Positions 1 to 10,930 of a DNA stretch of 64,000 bases are shown here, in pieces (the first letter of the stretch is position 1; every line of letters begins with the position of its first letter). The DNA is from Bathynomus jamesi (lineage: Eukaryota > Arthropoda > Malacostraca > Isopoda > Cirolanidae), in NCBI GenBank assembly GCA_023014485.1, contig JAJOZX010000920.1, forward strand, positions 832,501 through 896,500, in the 5' to 3' direction. Position numbers and translations under genes: made by a program. The notes below the pieces were generated by a model. The model was given only the letters and a program-made list of their open reading frames with translations. It did not search any database and was not told the DNA's origin.

Positions 1-208
1 ATTCTGGACTTTACTTTCAAACGTTTTTAATTGGGTTTGTATCTGAAAGAGATTGATTTTAATTCTAGCAGGGGGTTGCAAATTTATATAAAGGTCTGCG
101 TGCCCTTTCAAAAATTTACCTTCTGCAAGTTTTTCTATAACAACGGTAGAAATTTTAATGCTAGGTCTACAAGAGTAAATAATTTGGAAAATTATAAGGG
201 GGACAATT
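1..208. other. Gypsy 3' noncoding sequence at window edge
   Basis: AT-rich sequence lying downstream, in minus orientation, of the last stop codon of the gypsy polyprotein. I looked for the start of a 3' LTR matching the 5' LTR at 10,931-11,294 (TGTTAACCCC and GCTAACA ends) and did not find it, so the 3' LTR is probably to the left of the window. No other feature was recognised. Confidence 0.4.
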
Positions 209-2127
209 TTATTCATTTCTACGCCTTAGGTTATACGGAGCTGGGGGTAGTTGTGTGGATACTTGTGTGGATACTTGTGTTTGTGGGCGAAGGGGTCGGC
301 CTCGTTTTGGTGGCAATGGGGGTCGACCGTTGAGCTCGGATTCTGAGCGGGTTCGTTTCTTATGTGAAGGTTCTAGTTCAAGTGGGTGATGCATTTGCGG
401 GCGGTATGTAGGGTCCGTGCGTCGATCATCAATCGGTGAGGGTGGTGACAGAGGAGATGGTGGAGTTGGAGGAGATGGTGGAGTTCCACTGAGTGATCCT
501 CTCGAAGGGGTTTCTCCAGGGTCTGGGTCCGATGGGACGCTTGGCTCTGGGGCCTCCTCTTGTTCCCAGCTCCGTATAACCTAAGGCGTAGAAATGAATA
601 CTCGAGTACTGGTGGTATTACGAGGTACCAATCTTCGTAATGGGCAGCGGTTCCTGCGGTGACCACTTCAGTTTTTTTATCCCTGCCCGATTTGTTAATA
701 TCTTGACCTTTTGAAGGATAGGCGGCTCGAACGCCTGGCAGCTGTTTTTTGGGAAGGTGTTGTTCGGAAGCTATCTTCAAATTGTCAGCGTGAATGATCT
801 TTAGTTTGGAATGATCCCGGAGGTCGAGGATTTCATAACGATTTTTTCCGAGGTTTTTCATAATCCTATATGGGCCATCCCATTTTGGGTATAATTTGCG
901 ATGAGCACCTGGCGGTTTCACGCTCTTCAGATAACATCGCATACCGCCGATTATAGTCCGTTGACGGGGATGACGCCTATGTTGATCTTGCTCCATCTGT
1001 TGGTTTCGTTGGTCGAGGGCATAGCGGATTATGTCAAAAATCTTGAAAGATCGTTCAGCTAGTTGCTAATTTGCTTCTGCCATTTCGGAAGATGTTAGAA
1101 CTGCCGGGTCGGTTTGGTCGGGCAAATCAAAAGGTAGACGCTTGTCGTAGTGATAGAGGACGAAATGAGGGGTGTCCCCGATGGACACATTATAGCCATT
1201 GTTGATGGCTGTTTGTACCATGGGAAGGGAATCATCCCATGTACGGGAGGATGCATCGACAACGTGGCGCAGGGCTTCCAAGATCTTTCGATTGTGCCTT
1301 TCCACTAAGCCGTTTGCCTGCGGATGGTATGCCACAATGTGTGTGTTTTTAATTTTACACATGTTACAGAGTGACTCGAACAGTTTGGAAGTGAAACTAA
1401 GGGCGTTATCCGAGATTAGGATGGAAGGAGTGGTATGATTTTGGATGACGCGTTCCACTAGGGCTCTTGCCACAGTTTCCGAGGTCTGGTCTGGAATGGC
1501 GGCTACTTAGCTGTAACGCGAGAAGTGGTCCGTAAACACAATGATGTACTGATTTCCCTTTGACGTTTTGGGAAATGGTCCCAGTATATCCATTCCAGTT
1601 CTTTGCCAGGGCCTTTGGCATACTGGATATTTATGCATCGGAGCTGTGGATGGTACGTTGCCCTTATGCTTTAAACACGATGGACATTCGGCGATGTATT
1701 CTTGTACCTTTCTGTTCATCTCGGGAAAGTGGTATCGCTCCAAAAGACTCTTGATGGTGCGATCCGGCCCCATGTGTCCATACAAAGGTGAGTCGTGACA
1801 AAGTCCAATGGCTATATCGACGAGATCCTTTGGTATCTCCACGAGGTCGTTTCCATCTTCGTTCCTGAAATGTACGAGCCCATCTTTGAGGTTGTACTGT
1901 TCTTTTACCTTCGATGGTTCCTTTTGTTCCAGGCGCGCCCGAAGGTTTTGGGTGTGTTGGTCCTGTTGTTGGGAGTATTGCAGACACTCGTAGTCGAACA
2001 CAGGAAGAATTCCTATTTTATTCACTTGGACGTCGGGCTTGAGTCTCGACAATCCGTCTGGAATAACTTGCAGTTTTCCGGTTTGTATACGATTTTTGCT
2101 GCAAAGTCCTGAATCAACAGAGCCCAC
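209..2127 (-). pseudogene. Gypsy integrase (HHCC, core, proline-rich tail), broken
   Basis: Integrase inserts the retrotransposon cDNA into the host chromosome. The N-terminal zinc-binding region reads H-x3-H...C-x2-C (YGHMGPDRTIKSLL, then CPSCLKHKG, about 1,660-1,790). The catalytic core follows (GMDILGPFPKT, FTDHFSRYS; then ILISDNALSF and HPQANGLVERHNRKI, which carry the later D and E residues). An in-frame TAA at about 1,508-1,510 cuts the core just after FSRYS; the frame then reopens at 1,473. The C-terminal part (373-996) includes KWDGPYRIM, typical of the integrase C-terminal domain, and runs into a proline-rich tail ending LPPAPYNLRRRNE, which needs a frame change near 560-600. That is where a 35-bp inverted repeat lies. 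Clearly a relic. Confidence 0.88.
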
Positions 2128-2613
2128 CTACTCAATCGTCCTCCAAGTAGCTTGTCCTTGAAGAGGTACGTGAGTGGCTTATGACCAGTCTTGATGGTTA
2201 CATCGTAGCCATAGACGATATTTCGGAATTTTTTCAAAGCCCAATATACCGCTAGGGCCTCTCGGTCCGTAGTGGAATAATTCCGTTGAGGTGCAGAGAG
2301 AAGTTGACTGGCATAAGCAATGGGTAATTCCACACCGTCTACGTCCTGTAACAGGACGGCTCCTAGTCCATAGGAGGAAGCATCTGTGGCTATGATGAAG
2401 GGTCTTGTGTAATCAGGATATTGTAAAATGGGATGACAGGTTAGTTTATTAATTAAAGTTTCAAAGGCATGTTGGTGATCGGATTCCCAGTTAAATTTTG
2501 AATTTTTCTGGAACAAATTAGTAATGGGTTTAGCAATATTTGAAAATTGGGGGATAAAGTTCCGATAGAATCCGACAAAACCAATAAATGCACGGGCGTC
2601 GTCGATGGTTTTG
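2022..2613 (-). pseudogene. Gypsy RNase H domain, cut off from its RT
   Basis: RNase H degrades the RNA strand of the RNA/DNA hybrid during reverse transcription. The translation contains TRPFIIATDASSYGLGAVLLQ-type sequence, where the D of ATDAS is the first catalytic aspartate, followed by YSTTDREALAVYWALKKFR with the catalytic E, and later a GHKPLTYLF segment; all are typical of gypsy RNase H. Upstream, in minus orientation, the connection segment (DDARAFIGFVGFYRNFIP) stops exactly at the hAT target-site duplication at 2,614. The domain was continuous with the RT at 6,894-7,793 before the insertion. Confidence 0.9.
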
Positions 2614-2621
2614 GGTACAGG
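2614..2621. repeat. Left 8-bp target-site duplication of the hAT element
   Basis: GGTACAGG precedes the left TIR and is repeated exactly at 6,886-6,893 after the right TIR. Eight base pairs is the hAT signature, and the duplicated bases belong to the interrupted gypsy pol. Confidence 0.95.
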
Positions 2622-2633
2622 CAGAGATGGGCA

Positions 2634-2797
2634 CGATCTTGATCTTCAAGATCAGATCGTGATCTTGAAGATCAAGATCGTGATCTGATCTTGATCTTGA
2701 AGATCACTTTTATTATGGTGGTCTTGATCTTGATCTAAGATCACTTTATTTCTTGTGATCTTGATCTTGAAGATCACTTTAGACTTCAAGATCACTT
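2634..2797. repeat. Left subterminal GATC-rich repeat array of the hAT
   Basis: Just inside the TIR, the sequence is built from variants of GATCTTGATCTTCAAGATC and its complement, alternating with CACTTT spacers. Many units are self-complementary, so single strands could fold. The mirror-image array is at 6,714-6,873. In characterised hAT elements, short subterminal repeats are transposase-binding sites; a similar role here is inferred. Confidence 0.85.
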
Positions 2798-3098
2798 TTA
2801 ATTTCAGATTCTTAAATATGCCGCTATGCGAATGTCATTTGTTTTTTGTCCAAGCGACATCTGGTGGCAACTTTGTTCAACACCGACTGTTTATGTTTTC
2901 TGTTAGTTGGGTGACTTGCGTCATGCGTGGGCTCATGGAAGGTGTAGTTGCTGTGGAATTTAGGCTCGTAAAAAGTGTAATTTACTGTGCAATTATGTTA
3001 AAAGTGTTCTATTAATATATTATTATATATAGGCATAAAATATAGCCTATAGGTCCGTATTCATAATAAATTAATTCTAAACATATTTTATTTACAGA

Positions 3099-6000
3099 TT
3101 GAATTTTTTAATAATGAGTGCAATTTTACAACTTCAACAGGCTCCCAAGGGAACCAAATATTCTAGGTTGTCACCAGAACAGTATTCAATATATTTAGAT
3201 AACAATGTTGGTAATAAGGATCAATCTGTGCTATTGAACGGAAAATATTTTCAAATTGTCGAAAAAACTGGAAACAGTATCAAAGTTATTTGTAGGCAGT
3301 GTACAAAGAAAACTACAATTCTGTCTGCTGGCCTCGACTCAACAAGCAATCTTCTGAGGCACCTCAGGGTTAGTACTACTTAGTAACTAAGTAGTAAGTA
3401 GCAACATTAACATAATGGTTCAAGTCATATTTTAAGTGACTGGTGCCATACAAGACTAATGCTACATTTACATAGACGTCCATTTGAATATATTGTGCAC
3501 TTCAGATATTAATAGATTATGGACTAGTAACTACATTAAAAACTGCCGATATCCAACTATAATAAAACGCCAGGTGTATCTGTCTTTCTCTCTGTCTGAT
3601 CCATGTCTGTAATTTCTCCTATTTAGTTACTGAAGGACGAAATTCGGCTTTCAATTTAACATAGGATAAAAATGCACTGATCATGGTGAAAATAATTTTA
3701 GTTAAAGATAACAAAATTTTAGAATCTTGTTAAGTATTAATTTCAACTATAAGTTTGATACTCTGATAAATATTATACAGGGTGTTCAAGAAGTCTCTCC
3801 GCATGATAATAATTTATTTTCTTGTGCAGAAACTACATTCGGATCTTTTGGGTGAATATGAATCGGAGAAGAAATCTCGCAAGCGTCCAGCTAAAGAAGA
3901 TGCCAGCGGCAGCAATGCTGGCCCTGCCAAAATTGCCAAGCAGTCAACACTAAGCATGTTCCACATTTCCAAGCAAAAACCAGGACCACCAATATGCAAG
4001 GATATCCTTAAAAAGAAGATTCTCTCGCTTGTGGCTAATGGGCTCCTACCATTGAGCCTAGTTGAACTACATGAATTTAAGGATCTTCTTTCATGTTAGT
4101 ATAACTTAAATATTTTGCTATTTTTTCCATAGCTAATATCTGATTAAAATAATTAATCATATTATTTGTATGAACATTAGACTATCGCTAGCCTAGCTAA
4201 ATATTTTGATATTTTTTCCATAGCTAATCTATTGTATTTGTTTTAATTTTTAAATATTTTTTTCAGACGTCAACCCGGCTGTTCAGGTGCCATCTAGACG
4301 CACCCTGGCTAGATCTCTTGCAACAACAACCAGTACAATGAAGGAAGACATACAAGCAAAACTGGCAGCAGTTGACCATGTGTGTGTTACATGCGACATA
4401 TGGTCAACTAATCACCGCAGTTTCATGGGAGTCACTGCGCATTGGGTATGCTATTGATTTAGTGTATTATTTTTATATAATTGATAAATTGACCATTGGT
4501 GATAGACTGATAGTCTGATAGACTTATAGTATAATCTTTTCAATTATTCGACATGTGTTCCTCATTCATTAATTTGGTGAGTCTTCATTTTGCTGTGATT
4601 CACAGTAATTTCACACTAATTCACTGATTCTGTCATCTGTCATTGTGTCTGATTCACAGCAAAATGTGGAAGAGTCCATATTCACAGGCTGTGAATATGG
4701 ACTCTTCCACATTTTGCTCTTATGGGATGGGTCACTGATGTGGTGGTATGGTAGGCGACTCATCGCTGAATTGCCTCCTTTATATCACATAGTTCTTCTC
4801 TTCAATTTGGTGGCGCAGTTTAGCTGGTGCGTGTCTAACCAATATTATTAAATTAAGCTTAAAAAAATGTTCATACAAACTGATTTTATATTCTTACATT
4901 ACAGATCAATGATGACTTGTCGCGAGGATCAGCTGCACTGGCATGCCGAAGATTTCGTGGAACACATAGCTTTGATAAAATTGCTGGAATATTGGACAGG
5001 ATCAACTCGGAGCATGGTTTATCTTATAGAAAAGTTGTATCTACAGTCACCGACAATGCATCGAACATGGTGAAATGCTTTAAAGAGTTCGGTGTTCGTG
5101 TTCAGAATCGTACTGACGACATTGATGAAGATGATGCAGATGAAGATGATGATGAAAAAGATTCAGATGAAGAGGTTATCATCAGCAACTTTCCTGAACA
5201 TTCAGGAGAGCATGGAGAGGAGTCAGTGAAACTATCATCCCATATTCGATGTGCCTCCCACACATTGAACTTGGTAGCAACAACTGATGCAGATAAAGGA
5301 CTGAATTCACCTGGACTAAAGAAGATAAAGCATTCTGCAATGGGAAAATGTTCGGCGCTGTGGAATGCTGCTGGTAAACCCAAGTCAGCAGAAAAAATAC
5401 AGGAAATAACTGGCGTCCAATTTAGGTACCCATGCGTCACCCGATGGAACTCAATGTACGACTCATTAAGCCAAATATATAAACATAAGAACGACGTGAA
5501 TGTAGCTCTTGAAGAACTGAATCTACCCATCCTCAAAGACAATGAATTGGAATTTATTTCAGAATATTTGTCTGTTCTAAAACCAATTGCAGCAGCCCTC
5601 AACAAATTACAGGCAGAGAAAGAATGCTACTACGGTTGTCTTCTTCCAACAGTCCTAGTGACTCAAGATGCCCTCGCAAGATTGGAGCCTATCCAACCAA
5701 ACGACCTGCGCTTGAGACACTGCATGCCATTACTGGCAGCAGTCGTCTCTGGCTTCAATGCCAGATTTGGTCATTTTTTGTCGTTGAGCCCCGAGGTAAC
5801 TGATGCCGTTTTGGCCTCAGTATCTCATCCGTATTTCAAACTTAGATGGATATCATTGTTGCAAGGGCCTAATTTCGGCGATCATGAAGCAATCAAGTCT
5901 CAAGTAAAAGACAAGCTGCAAATGGCTGTAATAAATTGTAATTCTGACAGCAGTGGTAATAGTTCGGTGAACTCAGACTCATCATCTGAAGACGATTTCT

Positions 6001-6278
6001 TCAGAACTATGGACGGCTCATTCTCTGCTCCTAACAACAAGGAAGACTTGGAAGTCCTCAATTATTTGCAGGACACCAGTAAGGCACTCGACTCTTTAGA
6101 TAGGTATCCTGCTATAAAGAAGATCTTCAAGAGGTATAACACCACGCTACCTTCCTCTGCACCAGTGGAACGGTTGTTTTCGTTTGCTGGCATGGTTCAT
6201 AGCCCCAAACGAAGTCGTCTCTCGGATGGTAACTTTGAACAATTGGTTTTGCTGAAAGCAAATGTTTACAGCGGTTGA
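3099..6278 (+). CDS. hAT transposase (BED finger, hATC), 4 predicted exons
   Basis: Predicted exons are 3,099-3,368, 3,830-4,094, 4,267-4,445 and 4,905-6,278, with GT-AG introns and consistent phase, giving about 695 codons with no internal stop (690 if the Met at 3,114 starts). The product cuts and pastes the element. Exon 1 carries C-x2-C (ICRQC, residues 65-68) and H88; splicing supplies H93, completing a BED-type C2H2 finger, which supports the first junction. Exon 3 has CDIWS (first catalytic Asp), exon 4 has TVTDNASNM (second Asp), and the C-terminal hATC dimerisation block has SSAPVERLFSFAG with the catalytic Glu. An acidic run (DEDDADEDDDEKDSDEE) follows the second Asp. Splice sites are predicted by eye. 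Similar in layout to ZBED-like hAT proteins. Confidence 0.88.
4658..4718. repeat. Perfect 30-bp inverted repeat in transposase intron 3
   Basis: The arms 4,658-4,687 and 4,689-4,718 are perfectly complementary, with a single G between them. The region lies in the third intron of the hAT transposase gene, so its RNA would form an uninterrupted 30-bp hairpin in the pre-mRNA. No function is evident from the sequence. Confidence 0.95.
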
Positions 6279-6713
6279 ACATTAAATTAACACTCTTAAC
6301 TTGCGGTTTTTACCCTTATATTGTCAGTAATTGCGTACTGCAGTAAAACTGTAAAATTAAATTCTATGTAAAAAATGTTTACTTATATATGCTGACCATT
6401 CATTGATATGGGTTATGGACTGGTGAAATGAGAATTGAGAAAAATAGAACTAAAAACTATATGTAGGTCATTTAATAGTTTTTTCTTTGCTCATAAGTTA
6501 TGATAATACTAAGTTTTAAGTTTACCACCTGAAAAACTGAAAGGGGAATCGTCAATCCCCGTGGTTTAGATCAGGTGACATGGGTAGGATGCGATGCTTG
6601 TATTGCCTCAGCCCTCAGGGGAGTATTAGGAGTGATACTTTTCAGGAGTGATTAACAAAATAATTTGTTTTTGTTTACTCTACAAGAGTACAACTTTTTT
6701 CAATTCATATAAA

Positions 6714-6873
6714 AGTGATCTTAAAAAGTGATGTTGAAAAGTGATCTTCAAGATCACGATCTTGATCTGGATCTTCAAGATCACATTTTTCTGGTGATCT
6801 GATCTTGATCTTCAAGATCACATTTTTCTGGTGATCTGATCTTGATCTTCAAGATCACCAAAGTTGGTGATCT
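6714..6873. repeat. Right subterminal GATC-rich repeat array of the hAT
   Basis: Repeated GTGATCTGATCTTGATCTTC-type units run up to the right TIR, mirroring the left array at 2,634-2,797. The unit ending in CACATTTTTCTG is tandemly repeated here. Confidence 0.85.
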
Positions 6874-6885
6874 TGCCCATCTCTG

Positions 6886-6893
6886 GGTACAGG
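6886..6893. repeat. Right 8-bp target-site duplication of the hAT element
   Basis: GGTACAGG, identical to 2,614-2,621. The gypsy coding sequence resumes directly after it. Confidence 0.95.
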
Positions 6894-7793
6894 GTACCTT
6901 TCCAGGGCTTCGAGTTTGGCTGGATCAGGTTTAATTCCTGTGGACGAGAGTAGGAATCCTAGGTATACCAGGGATTCTTGTAAAAAATTGCACTTTGCAA
7001 GCTTCAGTTTAAGGTGTGCTTTTCTCAAGTGTGATAGCACATTCTGAAGGCGTTGAAAGTGTGTTTTTATGTCCGAACTGTAGACGATAATATCGTCAAG
7101 ATAAACGAGAGCTTCGACACCTAATAGGTCGGAAAGGACTATATTCATCAACCTAGAGAAATTAGCAGGCCCATTTCGGACTCCGAAAGGTAAAACCTGG
7201 AATTCGTAATGGCCTCGGTTAGTGGAGAAAGCAGTCAATGCCCGAGATTCGGGACTGACCTCCATTTGCCAATAACCCGATGCTAAATCGAGGGATGAAA
7301 AGAAGTTCGCTTTCCCTACGTTCAGAATTGTTTCCTGCATGTTTGGAATCGGGAAACGGTCTGGGATGGTAATGTTGTTCAGGCGTCTAAAATCTATACA
7401 AGGGCGAGATGTTCCGTCCTTTTTGGAGACGAGAATCATAGGAGCGGACCAGGGACTAGCTGAAGGCTGAATGACATCCTGCTCCAACATGTCCTTGATG
7501 TGTTCCTCAATAGTGACTAACTGGGAATGTGGAACCCGATAGGGAGGAATGAAAATGGGTTTGGAATTGGGTTCCAACTTGATTTCAAAAGGGACCAAAT
7601 TAGTTCGGCCCAGAGGATCTCCTTTTAGGGCAATCACATCTCTATTTCTTATCAGGAAATCGAGAAGTGATTCCATTAGTTTGGGATCCTGTAAAGCTGG
7701 TGACTCCTGAAGGGAGTGCTCCAGACATTTCTTATATTCTTCTTTTAATACTGAAGGATTTAACTCTAAGGAACTGGAAACACGATTTATCAT
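6894..7793 (-). pseudogene. Gypsy reverse transcriptase domain
   Basis: Reverse transcriptase copies the retrotransposon RNA into cDNA. The frame is open from about 7,793 down to the hAT junction. Motifs appear in order: PYRVPHSQL, SPWSAPMILVSKKDG, RPCIDFRRLNN, FFSSLDLASGYWQ, the catalytic YLDDIIVYS box, and LVYLGFLLSSTGIKPDPAK. These match the fingers and palm of Ty3/gypsy RT. The domain itself looks undamaged, but the polyprotein is cut after about 300 residues by the hAT transposon, so this copy cannot make RT-RNase H. The chosen start is only the first Met of the open segment; natural translation would come from a polyprotein. Confidence 0.93.
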
Positions 7794-7956
7794 ACTGATG
7801 GGGAAATCTGAATCTACTTCTACTGTGGAAACAGTTCCTATTTTCTGATTTGAAGTTAATTCTATAGGACTTTTTCCTTTGTTTAAACAAACAACAGGGA
7901 TAGCTGAATTCTGACTCTGACTAAGGACTTGGGCAATAAGAACATCTCTTTTGAAA

Positions 7957-8259
7957 TTACTTTTCTCTGTAATCAGAGTACGCTCTGACTCTAATAATTT
8001 CCTTGACTGTAACTACTTTTGCTAGGAAACAAATCTTCTCATAAGGTGCTACTGTTATATGCTCGGTAGGGCATATGAAAAATTGTGAATCTGACTCTGG
8101 TTCGGCGACTAAAATTTGCCTTATTGGCTGAACTGAAGCTGGCTGACTGGAAACTGGCTGACTGGAAACTGGCTGACTGGAAACTGACTGACTGGAAACT
8201 GACTGACTGGAAACTGACTGACTGGAAACTGACTGTGTTGATCCAACTGGATTCAACAA
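7957..8259 (-). pseudogene. Gypsy PR-RT linker with SQSVS repeat tract
   Basis: Open segment between protease and RT. It contains about seven SQ(S/P)VS repeats encoded by a 15-bp minisatellite at about 8,130-8,235 (unit GACTGACTGGAAACT on the plus strand). The rest resembles the linker upstream of gypsy RT. Units differ by few bases, suggesting recent expansion or homogenisation. The linker runs out of frame near 7,957 before the RT segment, so it is broken or uses another frame. Confidence 0.6.
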
Positions 8260-8352
8260 CTGGAACTGATTACCCTGGGGTCTGATTTCTGGAGCGGTTG
8301 TCCCTCTGGATACAACCGGCTGACTTGAACTGCAATCAAGGGAGGGGGTTTC

Positions 8353-8850
8353 CTATTTCTTTCGGAAATCTGAACTGACTAATTCTATTACATTAAGCTG
8401 TCTGTTATTCTCACGGAGATGGTGTGTCCTATTTCGACACTTTACTAACTTTCCGGCTGGGTAAATCTCCCATTGATTCCGGTTAAAAAAATCCATACCT
8501 AGTAGGATATCTGTCTGAAAGGTGGCGACTGTGTCCACTATACAACATTTCGCGGGGTATACCGCGTTTCCAACTTCTAAATATAACTCAATTTCTCCGT
8601 ATGTAGGTATGGGTGTGCCCGTAACTCCTCTGAGTTGGCAGGATGGTGCCTTAAGTTCATATTTGTAATTTGTACTCTCTAGTAATTCATCTACACATTG
8701 TTTCTTAATTAACGTCGCGTGTGCTCCTGTATCTAGGAGAGCAGTTAAATCTTGGTTATCGGTGCTACAATTTATTATTAAATCTAGGAGGTCCGCACCT
8801 ATTATCCTGATGGGGAGTTTGTGTGCGTATCTGGGTTCATTACTGTAATT
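8353..8850 (-). pseudogene. Gypsy aspartic protease domain
   Basis: A retropepsin-like protease that would process the Gag-Pol polyprotein. The minus-strand frame reads LTALLDTGAHATLI at about 8,745, the D-T-G active-site triad of retroviral-type proteases, followed by the flap region and DILLGMDFFNRNQWEIYP, the conserved C-terminal ILG block. The domain is about 150 residues and appears open. It sits between the gag zinc knuckles and the repeat-bearing linker, as expected. Confidence 0.85.
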
Positions 8851-8938
8851 TAGGAGGGAGGAGGTTGAACTGCCGCCTCCAATGTAGGGTCTAAAAAAGG
8901 GCTCGAATGGTCTTCTATGGGAGGACCTGGGTCATATT

Positions 8939-10244
8939 CTACGGGATATCATACGCTGGAGGGTGTTCTTGAAAACTGTACTCTGGGGAAAATGATTCCT
9001 CCACGGGTACTTCTACGTACCGAACTAGTTGACCTTGCTGGTTGTACTGAGGTTTGTACATGGGGTAAGAGTGTGGTTGACCCTGTGGTCGTAATCTATT
9101 GGGTTGGTAGTTCGACTGAGGCTGGGAATGGACTGGTTTCTGGGGATTGGATGACTTTTGGGATACGTTTTGGGAACGTGGTTGGTTTGGTTTCTGAAAG
9201 TGGGGTCTATACCCTGCAGGGGCTTTATCAGCACACTTTTGGCGATCGCCACGGCGATGACCATGTTCGTGACAGTGGGAGCAATAAGAGGGGTAATTAC
9301 ATTGACTTATCATGTGCCCAAAGCTATCGCAGTTAAAACACTGTGGAGGAGGGCGTGTATTCTGGGTTTGGGGGGCTTGTTTCTGGGGTGTTCCCTGCAT
9401 TGGCCTCGATTTATAGGGTTGTTGTTGTTGCTGTTGGTGTTGTGGCTGCTGCTGCTGAATATAATGTACAGGGGTTTCTCTACCCTTTCGGTAGTTTGGT
9501 TTGCTAAATCGGGGTAATGTTCCCGTGTTTTGTTTATGGCTACACTTACAGGTTTGTCAACATTTAAAAACTCCTGAAACTTTTTTTTAGGTGCTCCGGG
9601 TAGGTTTTGGTAAATGGTTGTGGCTACTATTAGATTTCTTTGTTTCGAAGTGAAAGTTATGCCACATGCATTTTCTGCGGCCGGAGGGCTTCTCCTACAA
9701 GTTTATGTGTACGTGTAATAAAATTGTTTAAATCTTCGTGTTCCTCTTTCTTCCATTTAGCTTGGAAGACTGCTTCTAACGTGGCTAAGGGTTGTGCAAG
9801 GGTTATTTCTTTAAAAAATTCTAATAAGTTTTGTTTAAAATCGTCCCATGTTGTAGCTTCGCTAATTGATGGGACGTAGGTGACTGTGTCATGAGCATTC
9901 CCTTCTTTCGGGTCGATAAATCTTTTTGCTTCCCTAATTTTTATATCATTATCGGTAATATTTCGCGTAAGAAATGTTGCTCTAAAGATTCAATCCAAGG
10001 TCTTACGCGTGGTTCAACAAAACGATTATCTATGGTCCCCTTAAAAATTAAAACAGTATGAGGAAGGTTTACTAGTCTGCCTAAGTTAATGTATGCTGGG
10101 GGGGGGTTTGAGACTGAGACATATTGGCTTGTCTGGATCTGAAGTTTGTGTGTTTGGGAGTATGTTTGAAGGGCGCGGGGTAGGTGGAAAAATGGGTGTA
10201 GGTAAATTTTCGATGTCAGAAAGCGCACCGTCTGAATCGCTCAT
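8939..10244 (-). pseudogene. Gypsy Gag with zinc knuckles, frameshifted
   Basis: Gag forms the virus-like particle and binds RNA. The likely start is the ATG at 10,244-10,242 (MSDSDGALSDIENLPTP). A frame change occurs near the G tract at about 10,100, and capsid-like sequence (TTWDDFKQNLLEFFKE) continues to about 9,660, where another break lies. The C-terminal part (9,400-8,939) has CFNCDSFGHMISQC, a CCHC knuckle, followed by CSHCHEHGHRRGDRQKC, a second knuckle, then a Q/P-rich tail. At least two frame breaks mean this copy makes no full-length Gag. Confidence 0.82.
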
Positions 10245-10920
10245 ATGTGAAGGTACTTATTAATGTGTTCTAATTAGGTCTGCTTGACCGATCTTAATTT
10301 ATGGAATGATCACTTAAGGGGTTTTCCTAACTACACTATCAAAAAAAATAAATGCACAACAATTTGCCTCGGGGAAAATTTGAAAAGATTGCAAACAAAA
10401 TAAAAATAAAAAAATGTAAACAAGATTATCCTGGTTACTATGTTTGGTACATTAAATAAAATTATACTATACTAACTAGTAATAGTGAAAATAACTGTGA
10501 AAATAACTCTGACAATAACTTTGTGACAATAATTCTGTGAAAATACTGTTTTCAAAAAAAAAATGTATCACTGGTGTCTGAAGTGTTCACTGTGTTTTGT
10601 GTTAATTCTGGCTCAATACTAAATATTAACTGTTAATAATATGACTTTTCAAATGTTTAGAATTATTTTAAAAAAAGTTTTGTACTTAACAAGATTCCTA
10701 CGGCGAAATCCTTAGAGACGTGTCCTGAAGACGTGTCTTGCTGGCCACTTGTTTTGGATGAAAACTAGGCGTGGAGAACTTGGAGTCGTGACGCACCGGT
10801 TCAAGGGTGGATGTGACGAACTAGAAGTCGTGACACGCCGGTCAACTGGGTGTTGGTTCTGGTTCCAGGGTCTGGAAGACTGGAAGAATCCTGGAGTCAG
10901 CGTGAAGATCCTGGTTAAAG
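10245..10920 (-). other. Gypsy 5' untranslated leader
   Basis: About 675 bp of AT-rich sequence without a plausible gene, lying between gag and the primer-binding-like site. It corresponds to the leader of the minus-strand retrotransposon RNA. Confidence 0.6.
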
Positions 10921-10930
10921 GGTCGCCAGT
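10921..10930 (-). promoter_or_regulatory. Candidate tRNA primer-binding site
   Basis: Immediately inside the 5' LTR the minus strand reads AC then TGGCGACC. A TGG-initial sequence next to the LTR is the expected complement of a tRNA 3'-CCA end that primes minus-strand cDNA. The specific tRNA was not identified. Confidence 0.6.

Larger units (their letters stand above)
2622..6885 (+). mobile_element. Complete autonomous-looking hAT DNA transposon
   Basis: The element is 4,264 bp long. Its 12-bp perfect TIRs are CAGAGATGGGCA (2,622-2,633) and the complement TGCCCATCTCTG (6,874-6,885), flanked by identical 8-bp duplications GGTACAGG. It encodes a spliced hAT transposase on the plus strand. Both ends carry dense GATC-rich subterminal repeats. 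It sits inside the pol region of a gypsy element in the opposite orientation. The perfect TIRs and duplications, with an open transposase, suggest a fairly recent insertion; only one copy is visible here, so activity is inference. Confidence 0.95.

Noticed and set aside
2634..2797. Possible CRISPR-like array of GATCTTGATC repeats
   Set aside because: There are no uniform spacers, the units are palindromic and lie just inside hAT TIRs, and the DNA is eukaryotic.
5102..5605. Minus-strand 167-codon serine-rich open frame
   Set aside because: It is antisense to hAT transposase exon 4; the serine run mirrors the acidic D/E tract of the real frame.
8085..8285. Plus-strand frame of KLADW-type repeats
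   Set aside because: It is the reverse reading of the 15-bp minisatellite encoding SQSVS repeats in the minus-strand gypsy linker; repeat translation keeps several frames open.
9025..9517. Plus-strand hydrophobic frames over gag
   Set aside because: Antisense to the zinc-knuckle region of the gypsy gag; no independent support.
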